A stretch of DNA of 13,857 bases from JBECKQ01 sp040235375 (lineage in GTDB: Bacteria > Planctomycetota > Phycisphaerae > UBA1845), in contig JBECKQ010000449.1 of NCBI GenBank assembly GCA_040235375.1, forward strand, positions 1 through 13,857. The letters are read 5' to 3'. The notes below the pieces were generated by a model. It ran no database searches, was not told where the DNA came from, and worked only from the letters and a program-made list of their open reading frames with translations. Each line of letters opens with the position of its first letter. The first letter of the stretch is position 1. The translations under genes were made by a program, and so were the position numbers. Positions 1 to 8,700 of the stretch are shown in pieces.

Positions 1-2
1 GC

Positions 3-113
3 TTCGTGCCCCCCTCTTCCAGCTGCCTCAAGACGTTCGACTTCGATCCTGCGGATGATGACGTGGATTTGGCCGATTTCGCCGTCTTCCAAGAGGTGTT
101 CCTGGAGCCGTAG
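3..113 (+). CDS. C-terminal fragment of a dockerin-like (EF-hand) planctomycete protein
   Basis: Only the last 36 codons are in the window; the reading frame is open from the left edge and ends at TAG 111-113. The tail contains a Cys, then the segment DFDPADDDVDLADFAVFQ, then a short end. Such Asp-rich DVDLADFAxFQ endings are, from memory, a very common C-terminus of large secreted planctomycete proteins and resemble half of a type I dockerin: a Ca-binding loop followed by a helix. The loop is odd. Counting back from the Asp of LADF, the usual acidic positions 1 and 3 are Phe and Pro, as if one residue had been inserted, and the Gly of the usual DGD is Asp. The catalytic or structural part of the protein lies outside the window, so no function can be given. 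The next 213 bases up to the transposase end hold no recognisable gene. Confidence 0.7.
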   Translation, partial: FVPPSSSCLKTFDFDPADDDVDLADFAVFQEVFLEP

Positions 114-326
114 GAGGCCCCGGCATCGACCGCGGCAGAATGCTTGTCCCTCCCGATAACGCCATCCGGGGTGTTTGGCGATCGCGGGGCAGAGGTTTGG
201 CGGCACGACCTGGAGGACGCAGCCGAGGCGGGCGATGGCTTTCGGGTCGAAGCGGTGCTGGATTCCGGCAGAGGCGCGGACCGGTCCCGGTCGATTCGTT
301 TGGAACCTGACCTGCGAAGTTGTTGC

Positions 327-1349
327 TCAAGCCGCGCGGCAATACCGATGATGCAGGCCACCAACCTGCGGGATGGGCAACACGTGCCCATGAGACGGTG
401 GCTCGACCTCACGTTCAACCGGCGCGTTGCGGTTCAGCAAGACATGCGTCCGCGAGCACAAGTAATAGTCCAAGTACGATCGCAGGATCCGGCGGAGGTG
501 ACGTTCGTTCAGTACGATGACATGATCGAGACACTCCCGACGGATGGATCCGATCAGGCGTTCCGCATAGGGATTCTGCCAAGGTGAGCGCGGCGCGATG
601 AGCACCTCTTCGACACCCATATTCTTCACGCGCTCCCGGAACACGCTGCCGTAGACCCGGTCGCGGTCGCAAATCAGGAAGCGCGGTGCTTCATCGAATG
701 GAAACGCCTCCACGACTTGCTGGGCCGTCCAATCGGCTGTCGGCTGGGCCGTGACGTTGAAATGAAGGAGAAGACGACGGTCATGGTGCAGGATGATGAA
801 GGTGAACAGGATGCGAAACGTAGCCGTTGGAACCGTGAAAAAGCCTACTGCTACGATGTCTCGAACGTGGTTGTCCAGGAAGGTACGGCACGTCTGTGAC
901 GGCGGGTTCGGTTGACAGATCCGGTATTTATCGACCGTCGAATCGGCGACGGAGTAGCCGAGCAGGGCGAGTTCGGATTGGATACGAGGCGCTCCCCAGA
1001 GTGGGTTCTCGCGAGACATCCGTTGGATCAGGTTGCGAATCTCGGCGTCGATCCTTGGCCGGCCCACCTTGCCCGTCCGAGACTTCCATCGCCAGTAGAG
1101 CTTCCCGCCCTGGCGGTGCCAGGCCACAACCGTGGCGGGCCGAAGGATGAGCAATGCGGAGCGCCAACCTGTCCACAGCCGCGAGAGCCAAACCCAGAAG
1201 ATCCGATCGCGTTTCCGCAGCCGCGGTTGTTTCGTGCGGTCCTTCAGGACCGCGAGTTGCTGCCGCAGGGCCAGGTTCTCAGCGGCCAACTCGGCGCGAT
1301 CGCCAAGAAAGACTCGGATGAATGGCGCGATTCCACGCAACACGACCAT
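327..1349 (-). CDS. Integrase-core (DDE, rve-type) transposase, probably inactive (first Asp is Gly)
   Basis: A 340-residue protein of the integrase-core transposase type found in many copies in planctomycete genomes; it would cut and join DNA ends during transposition. The N-terminal part (about 1-60) has the ENLALRQQLAVLK segment, followed by RPATVVAWHRQG and a GRPRID...LWGAPRI helix-turn-helix-like region (to about 130). The catalytic core follows: DIVAVGFFTVPT (about 164-175), D228 in CDRD, and E263 in NPYAERLIGSIRREC, giving the expected spacing of 35 from D228 to E263. The C-terminal end, with EVEPP and GGLHHRY, looks complete. Relatives as I remember them have Asp where this copy has Gly169 (plus-strand codon gcc at 843-845), so catalysis should be lost. 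The frame is otherwise intact. The start is supported by GGGAGGG (complement of 1356-1362) six bases before ATG. I could not find terminal inverted repeats. The family call (IS481/IS3-like rve) is approximate. Confidence 0.85.
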   Translation of the reverse strand: MVVLRGIAPFIRVFLGDRAELAAENLALRQQLAVLKDRTKQPRLRKRDRIFWVWLSRLWTGWRSALLILRPATVVAWHRQGGKLYWRWKSRTGKVGRPRIDAEIRNLIQRMSRENPLWGAPRIQSELALLGYSVADSTVDKYRICQPNPPSQTCRTFLDNHVRDIVAVGFFTVPTATFRILFTFIILHHDRRLLLHFNVTAQPTADWTAQQVVEAFPFDEAPRFLICDRDRVYGSVFRERVKNMGVEEVLIAPRSPWQNPYAERLIGSIRRECLDHVIVLNERHLRRILRSYLDYYLCSRTHVLLNRNAPVEREVEPPSHGHVLPIPQVGGLHHRYCRAA

Positions 1350-1355
1350 TTCACA

Positions 1356-1362
1356 CCCTCCC
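1356..1362 (-). promoter_or_regulatory. Ribosome binding site of the transposase
   Basis: On the minus strand this reads GGGAGGG, six bases upstream of the ATG at 1349-1347. It fixes the start codon and argues that the N-terminus is complete. Confidence 0.65.
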
Positions 1363-1807
1363 GACTGAGCACTACTGGCCCGGAGAGCGTAACGTGGCTA
1401 TCGATCGGGCCAAGCCATAACTCCTTTGGCGGCAAGGGCTACAGAGTATTCGGGATGCACACGCGTCCATTTACCGTCATCTCCCGCGCCTTGTTAAGGG
1501 TATTCCCCCACTCGCCGCCACTTAGCGGTTCTCCCCGTTAGAGGGCTCATAAACCGGAGGGGCCGCTCTTCCAAATCCGCCACTAGCTGCAACATGCTCT
1601 ATGAGCTGTTGGGAACACACATGCAACCATCCCGGAATGACAAGTGCCTGACATTCAATTGCTTCATTTGCTCCTGCAATCTGACCGGAGACTCGCTAGG
1701 CGGCGCCGCGCCACCGACTTCCCTTACATGGGTCAAGTGCTACTGGAATCGGCCGCGGTTTGGCTGAGTGGGTCGTTGTGTTAACGGCGCATTTACTGGG
1801 TTTGCGC

Positions 1808-1836
1808 TTGCAATTGTGCCACGCTGGTGACATACT
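1808..1836 (+). promoter_or_regulatory. Weak sigma70-like promoter pair
   Basis: TTGCAA at 1808-1813 and CATACT at 1831-1836 each match four of six consensus bases and are separated by exactly 17 bases, inside a locally AT-richer stretch. The direction is toward the giant gene, 860 bases downstream. A pair of this quality occurs by chance, and planctomycete promoters may not follow this consensus, so this is only a candidate. Confidence 0.2.
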
Positions 1837-1843
1837 AACGTAG

Positions 1844-2239
1844 TTGGGCGGGTGCGACATGCGGCGCGACGGGTTGCGGTATGGTCGCGTTCCACATCAA
1901 ACGACTAATGTCGCCGGTGCCGAGGGCGATCGCGCAAGTCGGCGCGCGTCCAGCGTCAAACCCGGCACCATAGTGATCGAGGGAGGGCTGGTATGTGCAG
2001 CCGGGCACGAGGAGTTGTACGCGCCGGGGAGCATACGCGGTGCTCCGTCCTCCCGAGCAGGAACCGCGGGGAAAGCCAGGCGGATCCCCGACTCAGTCAG
2101 AGGTCGAGCCGCCCTACGGGGGGCCGCCTCCATCGTGCACGCCATCATCTCAGGACAAAACATGACGAGAGCGCTCGGTGATTCTCCGACCGGTGTCGTG
2201 CAAGTGCTGAGGAACACTGTTCGCGCATCGCTTCCGTGA
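1844..2239 (+). CDS. Doubtful hypothetical ORF
   Basis: A 131-codon open frame starting at TTG (or ATG 1859). It has GC-rich third positions similar to the neighbouring real gene, but no Shine-Dalgarno sequence before either start, an Arg/Gly/Ala/Ser-rich composition, and no motif I recognise. An antisense frame (2217-1897) is open over the same bases, which is what GC-rich non-coding DNA often gives. I would not annotate it as a gene without homologues. Confidence 0.13.
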   Translation: MGGCDMRRDGLRYGRVPHQTTNVAGAEGDRASRRASSVKPGTIVIEGGLVCAAGHEELYAPGSIRGAPSSRAGTAGKARRIPDSVRGRAALRGAASIVHAIISGQNMTRALGDSPTGVVQVLRNTVRASLP

Positions 2240-2347
2240 TATCGTTTCGGAGTGCAGCCCGAGCCGCAGAGTGGGGAGTGCGCGCCTGACCCGCCCCATC
2301 ATCGAGCCCTCCCGAGTGCTTGAGTCTCCAGGGGAGGAATCAGAGAC

Positions 2348-2482
2348 ATGATGCCTGAAGCGACACTCAGCCAAGCCGTTCGGGGTTGGCGACCGTGGTG
2401 CGTGAGGGGTTCGCGGAGTGACGGGAGTATGTCCGGTGGTCGAGTGCGCCCGCGTTCGGGGGGCCGAGTCGGCACTCCCTAA
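2348..2482 (+). CDS. Doubtful 44-residue small ORF with a Shine-Dalgarno sequence
   Basis: GGGGAGGAA at 2331-2339 lies 10 bases upstream of two tandem ATG codons; the frame runs to TAA at 2480-2482. The predicted peptide is rich in Arg, Gly and Ser, has no transmembrane or signal character, and matches nothing I know. The good ribosome binding site is the only support. It could be a leader peptide upstream of the giant gene or chance. Confidence 0.15.
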   Translation: MMPEATLSQAVRGWRPWCVRGSRSDGSMSGGRVRPRSGGRVGTP

Positions 2483-2684
2483 CGCTGCGGCGTCGAGGGT
2501 GGTTTCCGTCTCCGGCTTCGGTACGGGATTTCGCCCACGGATCCGATTGCGGTTTCTTGTGTTTGTAGTGAGGTCGCTGTCTGGTCTTCGATACAGGTTC
2601 CCAGTCGGGCGGAAGGCACGCTGCCTCCCGCCATCCCTGAGGTCGTGGTGACGTGCTGCAACTCGCTTAGCCGGCCATTTCGGT

Positions 2685-2690
2685 GGAGGT
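2685..2690 (+). promoter_or_regulatory. Ribosome binding site of the giant lipoprotein gene
   Basis: GGAGGT six bases upstream of ATG 2697. Together with the lipoprotein signal peptide that begins at this ATG, it fixes the start of the giant gene. Confidence 0.75.
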
Positions 2691-2696
2691 CAAGCC

Positions 2697-2780
2697 ATGT
2701 CCAAGTCGCGCCAGAATACTGTCGCCGTGCTTATGCTCCTGCTCGCGGTACTGGTTGGCGCCGGGGTGCTTCTTTCGTGC
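2697..2780 (+). other. Lipoprotein signal peptide of the giant protein
   Basis: The N-terminus has a short positive n-region (K3, R5), a hydrophobic stretch from V9 to L26, and the lipobox L25-L26-S27-C28. Cleavage before Cys28 and lipidation by Lgt/LspA would be expected. Asn at +2 is not the inner-membrane retention Asp of the E. coli Lol rule, which would suggest outer-membrane placement if that rule holds here. The following residues are Ser/Pro/Asn-rich, as in a flexible tether. Confidence 0.85.
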
Positions 2781-5700
2781 AATGCTGACCCATCCAGCAA
2801 CCCGTCCGCATCGCCCCCATCGGTCAATCGTGCACCCGCGTTACTGGCGCCGGTCCAGGTGGGTGACCCCATTGCGGAGGAAATCGCAGCCGCGTTGAGG
2901 GCTTTCGCGGCGCGTCTGGATGATCTGGCTCCCCTGGAGGAACTGGATGTGGAGATTCCCTTCACCAACACCAGTCCGAGCGAGGCCCTGCACCTGGGGG
3001 AGTTGTTCGAGGGCACATTGGGCAACGCACTTGCCGGGCCGTTCGCCGATCTGAACAGCCTGCACGATGCCATTGAGGGTGCAGGTGGAAGTCTGGACGG
3101 CGTGACAGTCCAGTACCACTGCGAGATAAGCGCGAAGGGTGGCGATCCTACCCTGATCGATGTCAGCTTGAATGTCGCTGCAACGCGCAGCGTCTCCCTG
3201 CCGATCCAGTTCACGAACGATGACGAGACCATTGACTTCCGCGGTGGCGGCATCGATGTCGATGTGGCTTTGAGCACAACCACGCTCAGCTTCCAACTGA
3301 ATACCAGCATTGACCCGGCCGACCCCGGGGCGCGGTTCTACCTCACCTCTCTTCCCAGCATCGACGTTACCGTGGATGCCGCGGGTCCGATAGCCGGCTT
3401 CGAAGACCTTGTAGGCTTTGCCGACGTCATTGTCGGTGGCACGGCCGAGTTGGATATGGATATTGGTGTCGACTTCCTGGATCCCGACAGCGACGGGCTG
3501 CTGACTTACGGCGAATGGGACGAGACGGCCCTGGCCGATCTGGTGCAGGTGCAGTTCCGGGAGGAGGCCGGTCCGGAGGTCCAGATTGCCCTCACTCTGG
3601 AGAGCGACCTGGTTACGGAGACCATCGGCACCATCGACCTAACCGACGAGAATCTCACCGATGGTCTGAACGCCCCGACCGTAGCGCTGGGCCACCTGGA
3701 CGCTTTCACCAACATCGACTCCACCCAGATCTTCGCGGGGCTGTCGCTGCTGGGCACGGCCATCGGTGGCGCCCAACAGGCTACCGACGTGCAGCTTCCC
3801 TTCCTCAAGGAGACCCTGGGGGACACCTTCCAGTTCGCCCAGCCGCTCAACGATTTCCTGAGGCAGCAGTCAAGTGCCGCAATCACCTGCGGGACCATCG
3901 ACGACGATCCACCCACCGGCAGGGTTGTCAACCTGTCTGCCGGAGACGAGTTCTTCTGCCAGGCGATCACGGCGGACGTCCCCACCGCAGTGCAGTGGTT
4001 GACTACCAGCAATGTGGACGTGACAACAAACGGCGACGCAACCGAGACTGTCGGCCCGAACCCAACAGCCAACGTGAAGTTCCACATGACCGCCGACGGG
4101 CGGCCCTACGTGAAGCTCAACTTCGACGACGCCTCGGGCAAACCACGCCACGTTTCGCGCCAGTTCCTCAGCGCGCAGGAACTGCTGGACAAGCTCGTCG
4201 AACTGGGCGGGTTTGACCCAACGGGGACGAGCATCAGCTATGATCCTGCCACCAGGAGCCTGGCCTACCACCTGTTTGCGACGGTCGATCCAGACTTTGT
4301 CGAGGCTGAGCTCGACTTCGGTGACCGTCTCAAGGCAGCAACCGGACTGGCCGGACTGGCCGCAACGGCGAATGCCAGTGCCACGGTCGATCCCCATGAC
4401 GTCACTCTCGACCTCACCTACGGCGTGATTCTCGTACATGAACTGGCGGACATAACGCCTGCCGATGCGGATCCGCCCGAGGACCTGGACCGCTTCTTCG
4501 TCCAGGTGAATCCGAGTCCGGACGGTCATGAGCTGCAAGCCATGGCCGACATCACTGCTGGAGTTGACCTTACAGGAAACATCGGGTTTCTAAGTGTGAG
4601 CGCTGCGGCCTCTATGCCGTTCGAGTTCGTCACGACTGGCGGTCCAACACTCGCGGTGGACATTACGCCGGAAGGCGGCATCCCGCTTGACATCGACGAC
4701 CTGCCGGAAGAAATCCCGGATGCCATCCTGATCGGCGACCTCCTCCGGGGCCTGGGCATAAACGTCGCCCTCCGCAGCGACCCGGTCAGCGCACAGGTCA
4801 ACCTTGGGGTGACCGGCGAACTGGTGGCGACCGCTTATCCTGCCCTCGGCGGCATCACGGCCGCGCAGGGCAAGGTCACGATCAACTGGCCGGACGTGAC
4901 CATCAGCTCCCCACAGGTCAGTGTGGATACGGCCTTTGAGGCCAACTTGAGAGGTTTCGACACCGATCCGAGCATCTTCGGCGTTTGCGGCGCGTCGGCT
5001 TCTGGAACGGAGATGAGCGACGTGAATACGGACTTCAGTTCGCGTCATTGTGCCGGAGGTAGCCACGACGCCGAAGACTGCACAACCGATGATACGCTTT
5101 GCGGAACCGGGGAGTGCCGATTCGATGCTCTGGGCCGACCTCTGCGCGACCTGACCAGGGGATTCGACTGCGTGGTAACGGACGTTGTCCCCCCGAACAC
5201 ACTCGTCTGCGGGGGCCTGTCTGTCGAGGCAGGACCTTATTGGGCGGCGGGCGACGAGTACGAGCTGGTCGGCAATCCCGCGGACCTGCTCAGCTTGATC
5301 TTGGACAACCTGGACCTGTTCGCCCGGCGGATCGACGGGTTGAACAGCACCACCTCGCGCAACAGGGGGGGGCTGCCCGCGCTGGACGCCAACCTTCCTC
5401 TGATCGGCAACAGCCCCAAGGATCTGCTCGGGTTCATCAACGACCTGGAGGCGGCAGCCGACAAGATCCGCGCCGGGACAGCGGCGGCCATCATCGTTTG
5501 CGAAGGCCCGGAGACTTGGCCAGAGAATTGCGATCCAGACACCCCCGACTCCTGCGACTTTTACCAGCTCGGTGACGCGGAACGGCGTAACCTCGCTGGC
5601 CTGCCCGAGGACATCGTCATCCGTTGCTGGGCGGTCACCGACCAGCAAGCTTCGGCAGATGTCACGTGGGAAGTGATCGACCTCGCCGGCAATAACGGGT

Positions 5701-8700
5701 TCATCACAACGAGTGGTCCTCCAGACTCCGTTGGACCGCTTGCCGATGCGCATCCTTCTGTTCCCCTCACCGTTCCGACCGGCGGGACGTTGGGCAGGGA
5801 CTTCGCGGTTTGGGTAAGCTACACCGGCGTCGACGGACATCCGCACTACGCCTGGTTGCCGGCCAGGCCCCTCTCGCTGCAAGGGCTTGAACATAGCATC
5901 GAGAACGCGCTGGGGCTTGGCGACGCGGCGCTGAAGCTCGAGCTGTCCGACGAGCTGAAGCGCGGCGACGGTGTTCTGGATCTGTTGATACGACTTGGTT
6001 TTGGGGAGTGTACTGCGGACAGCGAACTTGTCGGCGACTGCGCCGACGGGGCCCGGATTGTGCCGAACCCTGGCCAGCGGCTGAACCTGGACCTGAGCTC
6101 TGAGTTGCTGCCCGGGCTGGTCGGGGTCGAGGCGGAGGATCCCAGCCTCAAGCTACAGTACGCGGGCCTGGCCCAGCTCGATCTGGCTGTCCCCCTTCAC
6201 GCGGATCTCGAGCCGACCGAGGTCATGGCCTTCCCGTCCAGCAAAGTCGAAGTTACGGCGGCCCTCGACACGAACAGCATTGACCTTGTGGCCAACATCG
6301 GGCCGGCAAAGTTCTCCGTGACGGGCACGGCCCAGGTTTGGGCGAAGATGTCACTGACGAATAGCGCTCCGGCAACGGTCGCGGATTTCGTGGACGGATT
6401 GGATGCGCAGCTAAGTGGGCCTGCCAGTTCGGTGGATTGCAATACCAGTGGTGTGTCGGGAGACGCCTGCGCCATCCTCACCGTCCACGCGAACACGCGG
6501 GACGACCAGCCACCAAGAGTCAAGTTCAGGGCCCCGAGTATCGCCGATAGCAGCACGTGGGAGGCGATGGTCGAGGGAGACGTTGGTGGGGCGCTCGACG
6601 CCGAGGAACTGGACTGGAATCTGCTGCTCGAGGCTTTCAAGTATCTGACCCTGCAACTCGACTCGATCCTTGTAGACGGTGGACCCCAGATCGTTCTGCC
6701 GATAGCGGGCACCCGACTCGATGGCGGAGCCGGTGTGAGCCAGAGGTTGGGCGAGGACGGGGGAGTGCTGGAGCAGCTAGACAATCTCGCTGAAGAGTTG
6801 AACAACCTCGACTCACCCACGGTAATCGGGCAGCACATCAAAAACAGATTCGAACAAGCCCTCACAGGGCTGTTGGAGGGTGATGTTGAAGTCCGGGTCT
6901 ACTGTGGCCAGGACGAGTGCATGACCGACGACGCGGTGATCGATATCGATGACGTCCGAATCACATTTCTCACAAGCAACGGTACCGTTGGAAATGGATG
7001 CGACGATCCCATTGACCGCCCGGACGGCCTCGACGTTCCTTTTGACCTGGGCATTCCCGGGGTTCCGCTGAAAATCAAGGACAATACCGCACTGGTAACG
7101 CAAGCCGCTTGGCGGTTGCTGGTCGACTTCGGCCTATCGCGCGCAGACGGGCCTTATTTGGTGGCATCGGGTCCTGGGCATGGCGACGATCCCGAATTGG
7201 CCATCGATGCCGCCATGAGGTTTCCGTCCGGGGGGCAGTGTTTGGGCGAGTACCCAGACGATCCGCATACGCAGAACGGTTGCATGCAGGGCACGCTCGC
7301 CTTCCTCCAGGTCGAAGTCGCTGATCGCGACGCCGACGAGCCCGAGCTGAAGCTCACGGGCACTCTCGACGTCACATCATTCGATGGTAGAGAACGTCTA
7401 CCCTTTGATCGATTGACAGCCGGACAGGCCGGATTCACGCTCACGCTCGATAATGTCGAGGCCAACGTCGATCTGCGCTTCCGCGCCGAAACTGCCGCAG
7501 CCCAGGGGATCCTGCCAGCCGTGGTCGGGACCTTCGCAGTCGACTGGGTCATCCCTGAGATTGCGGTGGATACTTCGATCGGCGGCAGGTTCGAGTATGA
7601 CGAGTTCCCGAGAATCTCCTTTGATCATCTCCAACTTCACGTCGCGGAGTTCTTCACAGACTTTGTTGAACCCATGGTCTCGGAGGTCGCCAAAGCGACC
7701 AAACCGTTCAAGCCGGTGGTGGACACCATTCGCACGCCGCTGCCGCTTGTCTCCCAGCTCAGCCAGGTGACCGGCGGCCCGCCCGTCACCTTGCTGACCC
7801 TGATGGAGCTCCGCAATGGCGGGCCGCTGCCCATGCTGGAGAGACTGATCGCCCTCTATGACTTCCTCCAGAGTACGAATCAACCGTTGAACCTGTGGAT
7901 CTCCCTTGGAAATGATGATGATGATGGAGGTTTCTTCGCGGTTGACGGCACGCAAGCGGTGGAGGCACTGAAAACGTACAAGAAGGCCTGCGAGCTCGTG
8001 CAGAAAACCGACTCAAAGACCAACCTGCTGGAAGATATCGTTGAAACGGAACTGGAGGTGACGGGCCGCGGGCTTTCCTTCCCATTCCTGGAGGATGCCG
8101 AGCAGATTTTCGCCATGTTGCTGGGCCAGGACGTGACGCTAATGCGCTACGACCTCGGCACAATGAAGGCTACCGCGTCGATCGGCCCCTTCACTTATTG
8201 CTGCATTCCGATCGGGCCGATCCCCGTGGGAGTGTACGTCGGCGGGTCGGCCACCCTGGCCGGGCGGTTCGCCATGGGCTACGACACCGTCGGGCTGCGC
8301 CAGACCTTTGCGGGTGAGGGCGTGGCCCATCTGCTCGACGGCGTGTTCATCGACGACCTGGACGCCAACGGCGTGGACGTCCCGGAAATCAGCCTGACCG
8401 GAGAGGTGAAAGCCGGTGCGGGGGTGGACTTGGGCTTGGTCGCCGCGGGGGTCGACGGCGGTGTGCGCATGACGGTCGCTCTCGACCTGGACGATCGCCC
8501 CGACCCCGACGGAAAACTCCGTCTGGAGGAGATCGCCGAGAAGATGTCCAACCCGATTTGCCTGTTCGAGGTCAGCGGCCGGCTCGACGCCTTCCTGGGC
8601 GCCTGGGTCCGGATCGGCTTCGGCTGGTTCAGCAAGACCTGGCGGTTCGACATCGTGAACATCACCCTGCTGGAATTCTCGGCGGCCTGCGAGCCCCCGT

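Larger units (their letters stand above)
1350..2696. other. Long stretch without a convincing gene
   Basis: About 1.35 kb between the divergently oriented transposase and the giant gene. No open frame here gives a protein I recognise. The part from about 1560 to 1840 is visibly less GC-rich than its surroundings. The short C-rich piece at about 1505-1550 (CCCCCACT, then CACTTAGCGG, then TTCTCCCC) looks like the sort of sequence seen near insertion-sequence ends, but no matching inverted copy was found. Two doubtful ORFs and one promoter-like pair are listed separately. The region may hold the regulatory sequence and leader of the giant gene, or a decayed mobile element. Confidence 0.6.
3795..8100 (+). 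repeat. Degenerate large-domain repeat with LP-hinge motifs (four copies)
   Basis: A hydrophobic/amphipathic segment recurs at residues about 367 (LPFLKETLGDTFQF), 900 (LPLIGNSPKDLLGFINDL), 1334 (LPIAGTRLDGG) and 1795 (FPFLEDAEQIFAMLLGQ). Copies 1-3 are preceded by leucine-rich helical sequence. The first two are followed by an Ig-like segment with a Cys pair (C398/C421 and C935/C977) and a [VI]xW after the second Cys. The spacings are about 533, 434 and 461 residues. This suggests that much of the N-terminal half is built from repeated but strongly diverged domains. The assignment is by eye. Confidence 0.4.

Noticed and set aside
912..1541. A 209-codon plus-strand frame opposite the transposase
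   Set aside because: It overlaps the well-supported minus-strand transposase and continues into non-coding sequence; no protein motif.
114..1600. Terminal inverted repeats of the left transposase element
   Set aside because: I compared the flanks at 114-326 and 1350-1600 by eye and found no convincing inverted match, so no element ends are given.
2028..2046. GGAGCA...TGCTCC hairpin in the intergenic region
   Set aside because: A six-base-pair stem with a seven-base loop is expected by chance in GC-rich DNA; no attached regulatory signature.
2690..3310. A 206-codon minus-strand frame over the start of the giant gene
   Set aside because: Ser/Arg/Ala-rich shadow; the plus strand has a ribosome site, a signal peptide and domain sequence here.
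4590..5894. A 434-codon minus-strand frame inside the giant gene
   Set aside because: Its composition is that of an antisense shadow, it has no recognisable motif, and it lies fully inside a plus-strand frame with coherent domains.
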